In this document: one piece after another, positions 7,990-15,717 of the stretch
Layout of the letters: each line of letters opens with the position of its first letter
Numbering within the stretch: position 1 is the stretch's first letter
Source of the DNA: Acidimicrobiia bacterium
GTDB taxonomy: Bacteria; Actinomycetota; Acidimicrobiia; Spongiisociales; Spongiisociaceae
Reading direction: 5' to 3'
NCBI GenBank assembly: GCA_011523635.1
Contig: WTGI01000059.1
Location: forward strand, 19,782 to 83,781
Length of the DNA: 64,000 nucleotides
Position numbers and translations under genes: made by a program
Notes under the pieces: generated by a model
The model's input: only the letters and a program-made list of their open reading frames with translations
Databases searched by the model: none
Told to the model about the DNA's origin: nothing

Positions 7990-9267
7990 CTAGGGTGGGC
8001 GCACCTCGCCGGTTCCGGGAAGTCCGAGTCCCATCCAGGGACGGCGCAACTGCTGAGGCCGCATCACGTCCCACTTCTTCATCTCGGACACATGCCTTCG
8101 TGTCATCGGTTCCGCGTGTCCGAGAACTCTCTTGCGGATCATCGACCTCCAAGCCTTGTCACAGAGGCGGAACGTGCCTGGATGGATCCTCATGGGCCAG
8201 TCCAGTTCGATCGACGGAAGGCCCCCGAGTCTCGATGTCATGAAGTGTGGCAGGGTACTCACGCGATCACGGGCGAAGGAGAAGACGTAGCCTTGGTACA
8301 GGGGTTCGCGCTCCAGGAACTCATGTACGTCCTTGCGGTCGTACGGTCTCCAGTCAGCATGGTGTCCGTCATCGACCACCGTACGGATCACATCCCTGCG
8401 CATGCACTTGGTGCACCGCTGACAAGCGCTGCCATCGCGCTCCGTGCAATAGACCACTCTTCCCGACCGGATGAGGTCGAGTGATAGTGCCATTGTGAGG
8501 TACTCGCTCGCGCCGCATACGGGTGAGAAGAGGGGTATCCCGATGTCGTCGAATGCCGACTGCCAGAAGTTCCCGGTTGGTCCGTGCCACTTTCTGGCCT
8601 TGAAGCGGTTGTAGTAGCGGGTCCCCTTGTGAAGGAGGGTGCCCCCGAGGTTCGACCCCATGAGGATGATCCCGAACCGGTAGTCCGTTGCCAACAGTAA
8701 GGAGGTGGCAAACGCGCAGGTCCACCCGTGCCACCCGCCCGGATCCGAGACGTACCGTTGGTTCGTAGTCACTACCCGGCCCCGGTCCGGACCGAGGTCT
8801 CGAACGAGGTCATGGGCATCCGAAGGAACGACTTGGCCATTCCTTGTGTGAGCTTCGTGCACGACGAAGGCTTCGGGGAACATCTTGTGGACGGCGCTGG
8901 AGTCTATGCCGCCTCCAAACGAGAGAGCCATTCTCGAAGCCTCATACTTTCGAATTCCACGATCGACGTTGTCGAACCGGAACTGACGCTTGAACGAGTT
9001 TCTTCTGAACGCCTTCTCGAGCCTGGGTGACACCGGGCTGGGGAAGACCACTCGTCGCCCTATGAACGGATAGAAGATTGTCAAGCAGAGAAGACCCAAC
9101 AGGTCCGGATGAATGGACCGCACGCCGTAGTCGAAGGTTATCTCTTGCCCTGAGTAGGTGATCGGCTGGCCCGATCCTTCTTGGCGCTCGCCGGCTGGTT
9201 TCTCGTCGGGCTCGAATATGGCGCGTAACGTAGAAGAGTCCTTGCCGGACTCGAACTCGAACCTCAT
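7990..9267 (-). CDS. PP-loop superfamily ATPase with Cys cluster, function unknown
   Basis: About 425 residues. The clearest motif is the PP-loop SFGGGIDSS (about residues 116-124), which binds the pyrophosphate of ATP in N-type ATP pyrophosphatases. A later Cys-rich motif ACQRCTKCMRR (CxxCxxC) resembles the metal-binding or active-site Cys clusters of QueC-like and tRNA-thiolating relatives. Conserved blocks such as MGSNLGGTLLHKG and SPVCGASEYLTMALSLDLI lie between them. This looks like an uncharacterised PP-loop family rather than a known tRNA or 7-cyano-7-deazaguanine enzyme. I use ATG 9267; the frame extends to a TTG at 9297. It is upstream of the toxin-antitoxin genes on the same strand, but the TA pair has its own promoter. 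Confidence 0.6.
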   Translation of the reverse strand: MRFEFESGKDSSTLRAIFEPDEKPAGERQEGSGQPITYSGQEITFDYGVRSIHPDLLGLLCLTIFYPFIGRRVVFPSPVSPRLEKAFRRNSFKRQFRFDNVDRGIRKYEASRMALSFGGGIDSSAVHKMFPEAFVVHEAHTRNGQVVPSDAHDLVRDLGPDRGRVVTTNQRYVSDPGGWHGWTCAFATSLLLATDYRFGIILMGSNLGGTLLHKGTRYYNRFKARKWHGPTGNFWQSAFDDIGIPLFSPVCGASEYLTMALSLDLIRSGRVVYCTERDGSACQRCTKCMRRDVIRTVVDDGHHADWRPYDRKDVHEFLEREPLYQGYVFSFARDRVSTLPHFMTSRLGGLPSIELDWPMRIHPGTFRLCDKAWRSMIRKRVLGHAEPMTRRHVSEMKKWDVMRPQQLRRPWMGLGLPGTGEVRPP

Positions 9268-9343
9268 GTCGCCGACAGCGTAGTGACAGGGCGGCAAGTC
9301 CTAGGGAGGCCGCTCCGCCGCCCCGGCCGAGGTTCGCCGGGTC

Positions 9344-10717
9344 TCAGCCGGTGGCTATGTAGACGTTCTTGAGTTCGGTGTAGTAGTCGAGGGCGTCGGG
9401 GCCGAGCGCCCGGCCGATGCCCGACTGCTTGAAGCCGCCGTAGGGTGTGGCGACCCGGACTGACCAGTTGGAGTTGACCGAGAGCGTGCCGGCCTCCAGC
9501 GCCCGGGCGACCCGGAGCGCCCTGGCCCCGTTCTCCGTCCAGATCGATCCGGACAGGCCGTAGATGGTGCCGTTGGCGATGGAAATGGCCTCGTCCTCAC
9601 CATCGAACGGCAGGACGCAGGCGATGGGGCCGAAGATCTCCTCGGTGACCGCCCGAGCGCCGGGCGAGTTGGGAGTCACCACCGTCGGCGCGAACCAGAA
9701 TCCGGGACTGTCGGGGGCGGCACCGCGGGCCACGACGGTGGTGTCATCGTCAAGGAACGAAGCCACCTTGGATCGGTGTTCCGCCGTGATCAGGGGTCCC
9801 ATCTGGGTGGCCTCGTCCATTGGATCGCCGACCCTCATGGCGGCAACGTTGGCGGAGAGCAGGCCGAGGAAATCGTCCATGGCGCTGCGTTCCACCAGGA
9901 TCCGGGAGCGGGCGCAGCAATCCTGGCCGGCGTTGCCGAAGACCGCGCCCGGTGCGGCGGCGGCCGCCTGCTCGAGATCGGCGTCCGCAAACACGATGTT
10001 GGCCGATTTCCCACCGAGTTCGAGAGTCACCCGCTTGATGGTCTCCGAGGCGCGGGCGCTGATCCGTTTACCGACTTCGGTCGAGCCCGTAAAGCCGATC
10101 TTGGCCACGTCCGGGTGCTCCACGAGACGCTCGCCCACCACGCTGCCCGGCCCGGCCAGCACCTGGAACACGCCTTCGGGCAGGCCCGCCTCCAGCGCGA
10201 TGCGTTCGAGTTCGATGGCCGTCAGCGGTGTGAGCTGCGCCGGCTTGAGGACCACCGTGTTGCCGGCTGCCAGGGCGGGCGCCACCCCCCAGGAGGCGAT
10301 GGCGAGGGGGAAGTTCCATGGTGTGATCAGACCGACCACGCCCATCGGTTCTTTGAAGGTCATGTTCACGCCGCCGGGCACGGGGATCGTCTTTCCGGTG
10401 AGACGCTCGGGCGATCCGGCGTAGTAGGCGAAGGTGGCCGCCACCATTCCCACCTCTCCCAGGGCATCGCTGATCGGCTTGCCCACGTTGCGCGACTCCA
10501 GTTGAGCCAACGACACCGCCTGCTCCTCTACGGCTGCACCGATGCGTCTCAAGATGGTGGCCCGGTCGCCGGCCGTGACATTTCGCCACGTCGCGAAGGC
10601 TTCCCTAGCCGTGGCGACGGCCCGGTCGGCCTGCTCCACGCCGGCGGCGGGTAGCCGGGTGATGACCTGCTCGGTTGCCGGGTCGATGACCTCGATGGAT
10701 TCTCTGATCGGATCCAC
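9344..10717 (-). CDS. NAD(P)-dependent aldehyde dehydrogenase (gamma-aminobutyraldehyde/betaine-aldehyde type)
   Basis: A 457-residue ALDH. Key motifs are present: TPWNFPLAI near 133, the nucleotide-binding FTGSTEVGK near 209-217, the general-base Glu in LELGGKSAN near 233 and the nucleophilic Cys in GNAGQDCCARSRI near 267. The wording GQDCCARSR and the size fit aminobutyraldehyde, betaine-aldehyde or gamma-glutamyl-aminobutyraldehyde dehydrogenases. The GTG start at 10717 is preceded by AGGAA. It is divergent from the aminotransferase-amidotransferase fusion and would supply the PuuC-like oxidation in a gamma-glutamylated amine pathway (inference from neighbours). It oxidises an aldehyde to its acid with NAD(P)+. 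Confidence 0.88.
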   Translation of the reverse strand: MDPIRESIEVIDPATEQVITRLPAAGVEQADRAVATAREAFATWRNVTAGDRATILRRIGAAVEEQAVSLAQLESRNVGKPISDALGEVGMVAATFAYYAGSPERLTGKTIPVPGGVNMTFKEPMGVVGLITPWNFPLAIASWGVAPALAAGNTVVLKPAQLTPLTAIELERIALEAGLPEGVFQVLAGPGSVVGERLVEHPDVAKIGFTGSTEVGKRISARASETIKRVTLELGGKSANIVFADADLEQAAAAAPGAVFGNAGQDCCARSRILVERSAMDDFLGLLSANVAAMRVGDPMDEATQMGPLITAEHRSKVASFLDDDTTVVARGAAPDSPGFWFAPTVVTPNSPGARAVTEEIFGPIACVLPFDGEDEAISIANGTIYGLSGSIWTENGARALRVARALEAGTLSVNSNWSVRVATPYGGFKQSGIGRALGPDALDYYTELKNVYIATG

Positions 10718-10915
10718 TTCCTGTTCCCAATCTCGCGCGTTCGCTGCTGCAGGTACCTCGCTACCCGTACCGCGACGACACCACCGGTGCCAGCCGCCGC
10801 TGGTTGGTATCCTGCCCCGGCAGGCGGCCTACCGCGTTGCCGGCGGATGCCCACCCTCCAAGGTCTAGGGTACAGCAGGGCGCCCGCACGCCCGTGAGGA
10901 CCGATTGGAGACCGA

Positions 10916-13003
10916 TTGCAGTCGAGAGCACCGTTCGTAGCGCCGGGCGCCGGGGCCGTGTTCCAACTCGAGTTGGCGAGGCCGTACCGCATCATCGTGG
11001 CCGGGGACGGCGCCCGGGTGGAGGACTCCACCGGCAAGCGGTACCTGGACGCCATGAGCGGCGGTTCCATGGCGGCCACTCTGGGCCACGGCCGCCGCGA
11101 CCTCATCGATCTGGTCTGGGAGCAATCCCGCCGGGTCGGATACCTGGACAACAACCACCTGACCAATCCATGGCAGGAGTCCCTGGCGGCGAAGCTGGTG
11201 GATGTGGCCCCGCCGGGGTTCACGAGGGCGCGGTTCGTAACGGGAGGCTCCGAGGCCAACGAGGCCGCCATTCGGGCCGCCCGCATGTACCACGTGGCCC
11301 GCGGTGAGCCGCAGCGCTGGCAGATCATCTCGCCCGCCCAGGCCTATCACGGCCCCACCATGCAGACCCTCGCCCTCACCGGTAGGCCCGGCTTGCAGGG
11401 GGCCTTCGGGCCCTACCTCACCCGTCACCGGCACATACCACCCTCCACCGACCGCTTCGACGCGACCGGGCAGCAGGCGCTCGACGCGCTGGACGAGGCA
11501 ATCGAGCAGGTCGGTCCGGAGAACGTATCCGCCTTCTTCTGCGAGCCCGTGAGCGCCGCCTCGCTGCCCGCCTACTCGCCCCCGGCCCGGTTCTGGGAGG
11601 GGCTGGCGGAGCGCAGGGAGCGCCACGGTTTCCTGATCTGCTTCGACGAGGTGGTGACGGGGATCGGCCGGACCGGTAACTGGTTCGCGGCCAACGACCT
11701 CCCGATCGTTCCCGATGTGGTCGCCACGGCCAAGGGTTTGGGGGCCGGTTACACCGCCATCGGGGCCGTCCTCTACCGCAATTCTGTGTACGAGGCGATC
11801 GCCTCCGAGGTGCGCTCGTTCTCGCTGGGTCACACCTGGGACGGCTCGCCGCTGCCGTGCGCCGTGGGCCTGGCGGTGCTCGGAATCCTCGAGTCCGAAG
11901 GCTGGGTCGACCACGTGGCGGCACGGGGTCCGTCGCTCCGCCGGGAGCTGGAGGAGGCCCTCTCGGGCATCGATCTCTTGGGGGAGGTCCGGGGGCGGGG
12001 CTACCTGCTCGGGATCGACTACGTGGATCCCCGGGATGGCCGGTCCTTCCTTCCTCCGGAGCTAGGCGTGGCGGGGCGGATCGAGCGGGCCGCGGCTCGT
12101 CACGGTCTACTGGTACTGGGCACGATGCCGACCCGGGATGGATTCGCAGGTGACCAGCATCTGTTCGCGCCGCCCTTCCCGACCCCGGACGGCGATCTCG
12201 AGGAGATGGTGGATCTGATGGCTGCCGCCGTAGGGGAGGTCGCCGCCGAGGTGAGGGGCGAGCTCGGCTCGAATCTGTCCCCCGGAGGCGGTCCGTCCGC
12301 GGGGCTTCGTGTCCTGATCGTCCAGCACGAGGACCCGACACCGGCCGGGTTCGTCCACGAGTGGTTGGAGGACCAGGGCGCCGACGTGGAGATCTACCGC
12401 ATCGACCTCGAGGACCGCTGCGTCGATCCCACCCGCTACGACCTGATCGTGTCGCTCGGCTCCGAGCTGGCGGCCTTCGACGACTCGATCCCCTGGATCG
12501 ACCGGGAGAAGGACCTGCTGGTGGAGGCCTACGGCGCCGACGTTCCGATCCTCGGCCTATGTTTCGGCGGCCAGCTGCTGGCGAGGGTCCTCGGCGGTGA
12601 TTCCTACCGTGGGGAGCTGTCCGAGGTCGGCTGGTTACCGGTACGTAGCACCAACGAGGACCTGGTGCCTGCCGGACCCTGGTTCCAATGGCACTTCGAC
12701 ACCTTCTCGGTTCCGCCCGGAGGCGAGCTCATCGCGGACAGCGAAGCCGGGCCGCAGGCGTTCGTGGTGGGACGCAGCCTCGGCGTGCAGTTCCATCCGG
12801 AGGTCACCGACGAGATCATGGACGGCTGGGTCGACGTCTACCGCCACGAACTCGACGACGAGGGGGTCGATCCCGATGCCCTGCTGGAGGAAACCCGCCG
12901 GCTTGCCCCGAGAGCGAGAGCCGTCGCGGCACAGTTGCTCGAGCGCTACACAGAGGACATAGCCGGCCTGGCCCTGCCGGGACGTGGAGGTAACCGATCA
13001 TGA
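10916..13003 (+). CDS. Fusion protein: class III aminotransferase + class I glutamine amidotransferase
   Basis: A 695-residue two-domain protein. Residues 1 to about 445 form a complete PLP-dependent class III aminotransferase (GGSEANEAAIRAAR near 110, CFDEVVTGIGRTG near 242-254, Schiff-base Lys273 in TAKGLGAG). Residues about 463-640 are a class I GATase-like domain with nucleophile Cys549 in GLCFGGQ and His627/Glu629 in QFHPE, so the triad is intact. The start is TTG 10916 with GGAG five bases upstream. The next gene, a close paralogue of the aminotransferase half, overlaps by four bases. In the known Puu pathway the hydrolase PuuD (gamma-glutamyl-GABA hydrolysis) and transaminase PuuE act in successive steps; a PuuE-PuuD-like fusion would fit, though ammonia release from glutamine is also possible. 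The frame is continuous, so the fusion is not a missed stop. Confidence 0.85.
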   Translation: MQSRAPFVAPGAGAVFQLELARPYRIIVAGDGARVEDSTGKRYLDAMSGGSMAATLGHGRRDLIDLVWEQSRRVGYLDNNHLTNPWQESLAAKLVDVAPPGFTRARFVTGGSEANEAAIRAARMYHVARGEPQRWQIISPAQAYHGPTMQTLALTGRPGLQGAFGPYLTRHRHIPPSTDRFDATGQQALDALDEAIEQVGPENVSAFFCEPVSAASLPAYSPPARFWEGLAERRERHGFLICFDEVVTGIGRTGNWFAANDLPIVPDVVATAKGLGAGYTAIGAVLYRNSVYEAIASEVRSFSLGHTWDGSPLPCAVGLAVLGILESEGWVDHVAARGPSLRRELEEALSGIDLLGEVRGRGYLLGIDYVDPRDGRSFLPPELGVAGRIERAAARHGLLVLGTMPTRDGFAGDQHLFAPPFPTPDGDLEEMVDLMAAAVGEVAAEVRGELGSNLSPGGGPSAGLRVLIVQHEDPTPAGFVHEWLEDQGADVEIYRIDLEDRCVDPTRYDLIVSLGSELAAFDDSIPWIDREKDLLVEAYGADVPILGLCFGGQLLARVLGGDSYRGELSEVGWLPVRSTNEDLVPAGPWFQWHFDTFSVPPGGELIADSEAGPQAFVVGRSLGVQFHPEVTDEIMDGWVDVYRHELDDEGVDPDALLEETRRLAPRARAVAAQLLERYTEDIAGLALPGRGGNRS

Positions 13004-14382
13004 CCGGATCGGCCGGGGCGAATGGCCAGGCAGTCATCGACACCGCCTCGACCAGCGTGTTCCACAAGTTCCTCGACCGGACCTATCCGAGTATCGATCG
13101 GGGCGAGGGCGTGTGGCTGTACACGACCGGAGGCGGGCGCATCCTCGACGCCTGCTCAGGCGGGGCGATGACGGCCGGTCTCGGTCACGGGGTGGTGGAG
13201 ATCGCGGACGCGGCCGAGGCCGCCATGGGCGACATCGCCTACTACTACGCCCACCACTTCACCAACCTGCCCCAGGAACGGCTGGCGGCTCGTCTGGTGG
13301 ACATCGCCCCGGAGATGGCCAAGGTCCGTTTCCTGAGCGGCGGTTCCGAGGCCAATGAGACCGCTCTCAGGCTGGCCCGCCAGTACCACGTGGATCGCGG
13401 GGAGGGCACGCGGTGGCGGGTCATCTCTCCGGCCCAGGCCTACCACGGCGGAACCATGGCCACGGTGTCGCTCACCGGCCGCCCCACCTTCCGGGCACCG
13501 TTCGGCCCCTACCTCTCCGAGCACCTGCACATCCCTCCGTCCACCCCGAGGTTCGATCCGACCGGCGCTGCCGCTCTGGACGCACTCGACGAGGCGATCG
13601 AGCAGGCGGGCCCCGAGACCGTGGCCGCCTTCTTCTGCGAGCCGGTGAGCGGTGCCTCCCTACCCGGCTACTCACCACCGGATCGGTTCTGGGAGGGGCT
13701 GGCGGAGCGGCGCGACCGGTACGGCTTCCTGGTGTGCTTCGACGAGGTGGTCACCGGCATGGGGCGCACGGGAGGCTGGTTCGCGTACCAGGGCCTGCCG
13801 ATCACCCCCGACATCGTGACCATCGGCAAGATGCTCGGCGGGGGCTACATGCCGCTGGCCGCCACCATGTGCCGCCAACCCGTCTACGACGTGTTGGCGA
13901 GCGGTTCGAAGGAGTTCGATCTGGGCCACACCTGGGACGGCGCGCCTCTGAGCTGCGCGGTCGGTCTGGCAGTGCTCGACTACCTGGAACGGCACGACCT
14001 GGCGGGTCTGGCTGCGGAGCGCGGGCCGGCGCTTCTCGACCGGCTTCGGGCGGCGCTCGAGGGCTATGCGATCGTGGGGGAGGTCCGGGGCCGCGGGTTC
14101 CTGCTGGGCGTGGAGTACGTGGATCCCCGGGATGGCGTCTCCATACCGCCGGACCGGCTGGAGATCGCCGAACGGATCGACGCCTGCGCCCTGGAGAACG
14201 ACCTGCTCGTGATGTCCACCCACCCGAACGCCGATGGCTTTGCCGGGGATCAGACGGTCTTCGCCCCGGCCCTCACGAGCACGGACGAGGAACTGGACGA
14301 GATGATCGAGCGGTTGGCCCGGGTGGTGGGGGAGGTTGACCGGACGGTGACGGACCGCTTGGCGAACGGAGGAACGACATGA
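13000..14382 (+). CDS. Class III aminotransferase
   Basis: A 460-residue PLP enzyme with all class III landmarks: SGGSEANETALRLARQYH, AYHGGTMATVSLTGRP, CFDEVVTGMGRTGGWF and the PLP Lys277 in TIGKMLGGGY. It is strongly similar along its length to the aminotransferase half of the preceding fusion (for example RFWEGLAERR and ALDALDEAIEQ are shared), so the two arose by tandem duplication. ATG 13000 overlaps the fusion gene's stop, and its own stop overlaps the glutamine-synthetase-like gene. A role converting a terminal amine to an aldehyde (the step done by the oxidase PuuB in E. coli) is plausible from context. Substrate is unproven; omega-amino acids and diamines are typical for the family. 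Confidence 0.88.
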   Translation: MTGSAGANGQAVIDTASTSVFHKFLDRTYPSIDRGEGVWLYTTGGGRILDACSGGAMTAGLGHGVVEIADAAEAAMGDIAYYYAHHFTNLPQERLAARLVDIAPEMAKVRFLSGGSEANETALRLARQYHVDRGEGTRWRVISPAQAYHGGTMATVSLTGRPTFRAPFGPYLSEHLHIPPSTPRFDPTGAAALDALDEAIEQAGPETVAAFFCEPVSGASLPGYSPPDRFWEGLAERRDRYGFLVCFDEVVTGMGRTGGWFAYQGLPITPDIVTIGKMLGGGYMPLAATMCRQPVYDVLASGSKEFDLGHTWDGAPLSCAVGLAVLDYLERHDLAGLAAERGPALLDRLRAALEGYAIVGEVRGRGFLLGVEYVDPRDGVSIPPDRLEIAERIDACALENDLLVMSTHPNADGFAGDQTVFAPALTSTDEELDEMIERLARVVGEVDRTVTDRLANGGTT

Positions 14383-15671
14383 CCTGGAATCCTTCCGACG
14401 ACGGCTTCGTCCTTCTGGGTATGCCGGATGTTCACGGCTCGGTACGGGGCAAGGCCTTCCGACCCGGCGCCTTCCGGTCGGCGGTGGAGAAGGGCACGGT
14501 GATGACCGACCTGTGGCTGGGTCTGGACCCGGTCGACATGCCGATCGCCGACTACCGGGAGTACGGGATCAACACCGGCGCGCCCGACCTGCTGCTGCAG
14601 CCGGACCCCGATACCCTCCGGCCGCTGGCGTGGAGGCCGGGTTGGGGGATATGCCTGGCCGATCCGAGCTGGCCGGACGGGTCCCGATGCCGGTTGGCCT
14701 CACGCGAGGTGCTGCGCGATGTGTTGGCGGACCTGGCTGACATGGGCTACGAGGTGATGGCGGGTTTCGAGTACGAGGTCAGGATCTTCGACGGCGCCGG
14801 CGAGCCGCTTTCGTCGGGTATCAGCTACAGCCTCGGGGAGATCGGCCGTTTCGACCGGCTGCTCGAGGTGCTGGTCCCGGCCCTCGAGGGTCTCGGCGTG
14901 AACCTCGAAGCGGTTCACACCGAGGCGGGTCCTGGCCTGCTGGAGCTGAATATCTCCGCCCGGCGGGGCCTCCGGGCCGCCGACGACGCCGCGCTGCTCA
15001 AGTTCGCGGTCAAGGAGGTGGCGGCCTCCCTGGGCCTCACCGCCAGCTTCCTGGCCAAGACCATGCCGCTCGAGGAGGGTTCGAGCGGACACATCCACGT
15101 CTCGTTCTGGCGAGGCGAGCACAACGCCTTCGCCCCCACCGCGGAAGGTGAGTTTCCCGCGACGTGCATGTCGGCCATAGGGGGCATCCTCGATCATCTC
15201 CCGGCTGCTTCCCTCCTGGTCAACCCCACCGTCAACTCCTACAAGCGGCTGGTTCCCGGCTACTTCGCGCCGGTGAACGTGAGCTGGGGTTACGAGAACC
15301 GCTCCACCTCGGTGCGGGCCATCCGGGGCAACCGCCCGGCCCGTTCCCGGCTCGAGTGTCGCCGTCCCGGCGCTGACGCCAACCCCTACCTGGCGCTGGC
15401 GGCTCTGCTGGCCTCGGCGATGATCGGGATCAGGGAGGGAGCGTCGCCCCCGGCGCCCGAGACCAAGGATGTCTCCGAGCGGGCGGACCTGCCACCGCTA
15501 CCCAACTCGCTGGAGAGCGCCTTGAGGGCCTTCCGGGCCGATACTGCCTTGCAGGAGGCGATGGGCGCGGAGTTCAGCGACTACTACGCCATATCGAGGG
15601 CGTGGGAGCTGCGCGCCTGGCAGGAGAGCGTCAGCGACTGGGAGCGGGAGCGCTACACCAGAGCCGTCTAG
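14379..15671 (+). CDS. Glutamine-synthetase-like gamma-glutamyl-amine ligase
   Basis: A 430-residue member of the glutamine synthetase superfamily. It has the GS beta-grasp-like N-terminal part (GSVRGKAF), FEYEVRIF and EAGPGLLELN metal-site strands, the ATP/glutamate segment SSGHIHVSFW near 232 and the GS signature NPTVNSYKRLVPGYFAPVNVSWG with RSRLECRRPGADANPYLALAALL. It is shorter than GlnA-type GSI and has no adenylylation-site region, like the PuuA/GlnA3/GlnA4/FluG-like group that joins glutamate to amines. It closes the four-base-overlapping aminotransferase operon, so gamma-glutamylation of an amine substrate is the best guess. It is convergent with a molybdenum-hydroxylase gene 46 bp away. 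Confidence 0.82.
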   Translation: MTWNPSDDGFVLLGMPDVHGSVRGKAFRPGAFRSAVEKGTVMTDLWLGLDPVDMPIADYREYGINTGAPDLLLQPDPDTLRPLAWRPGWGICLADPSWPDGSRCRLASREVLRDVLADLADMGYEVMAGFEYEVRIFDGAGEPLSSGISYSLGEIGRFDRLLEVLVPALEGLGVNLEAVHTEAGPGLLELNISARRGLRAADDAALLKFAVKEVAASLGLTASFLAKTMPLEEGSSGHIHVSFWRGEHNAFAPTAEGEFPATCMSAIGGILDHLPAASLLVNPTVNSYKRLVPGYFAPVNVSWGYENRSTSVRAIRGNRPARSRLECRRPGADANPYLALAALLASAMIGIREGASPPAPETKDVSERADLPPLPNSLESALRAFRADTALQEAMGAEFSDYYAISRAWELRAWQESVSDWERERYTRAV

Positions 15672-15717
15672 GCGCTGCGAGCGTTCCCCCGATCCGGCTC
15701 CGGGCCGTTCCACATGG

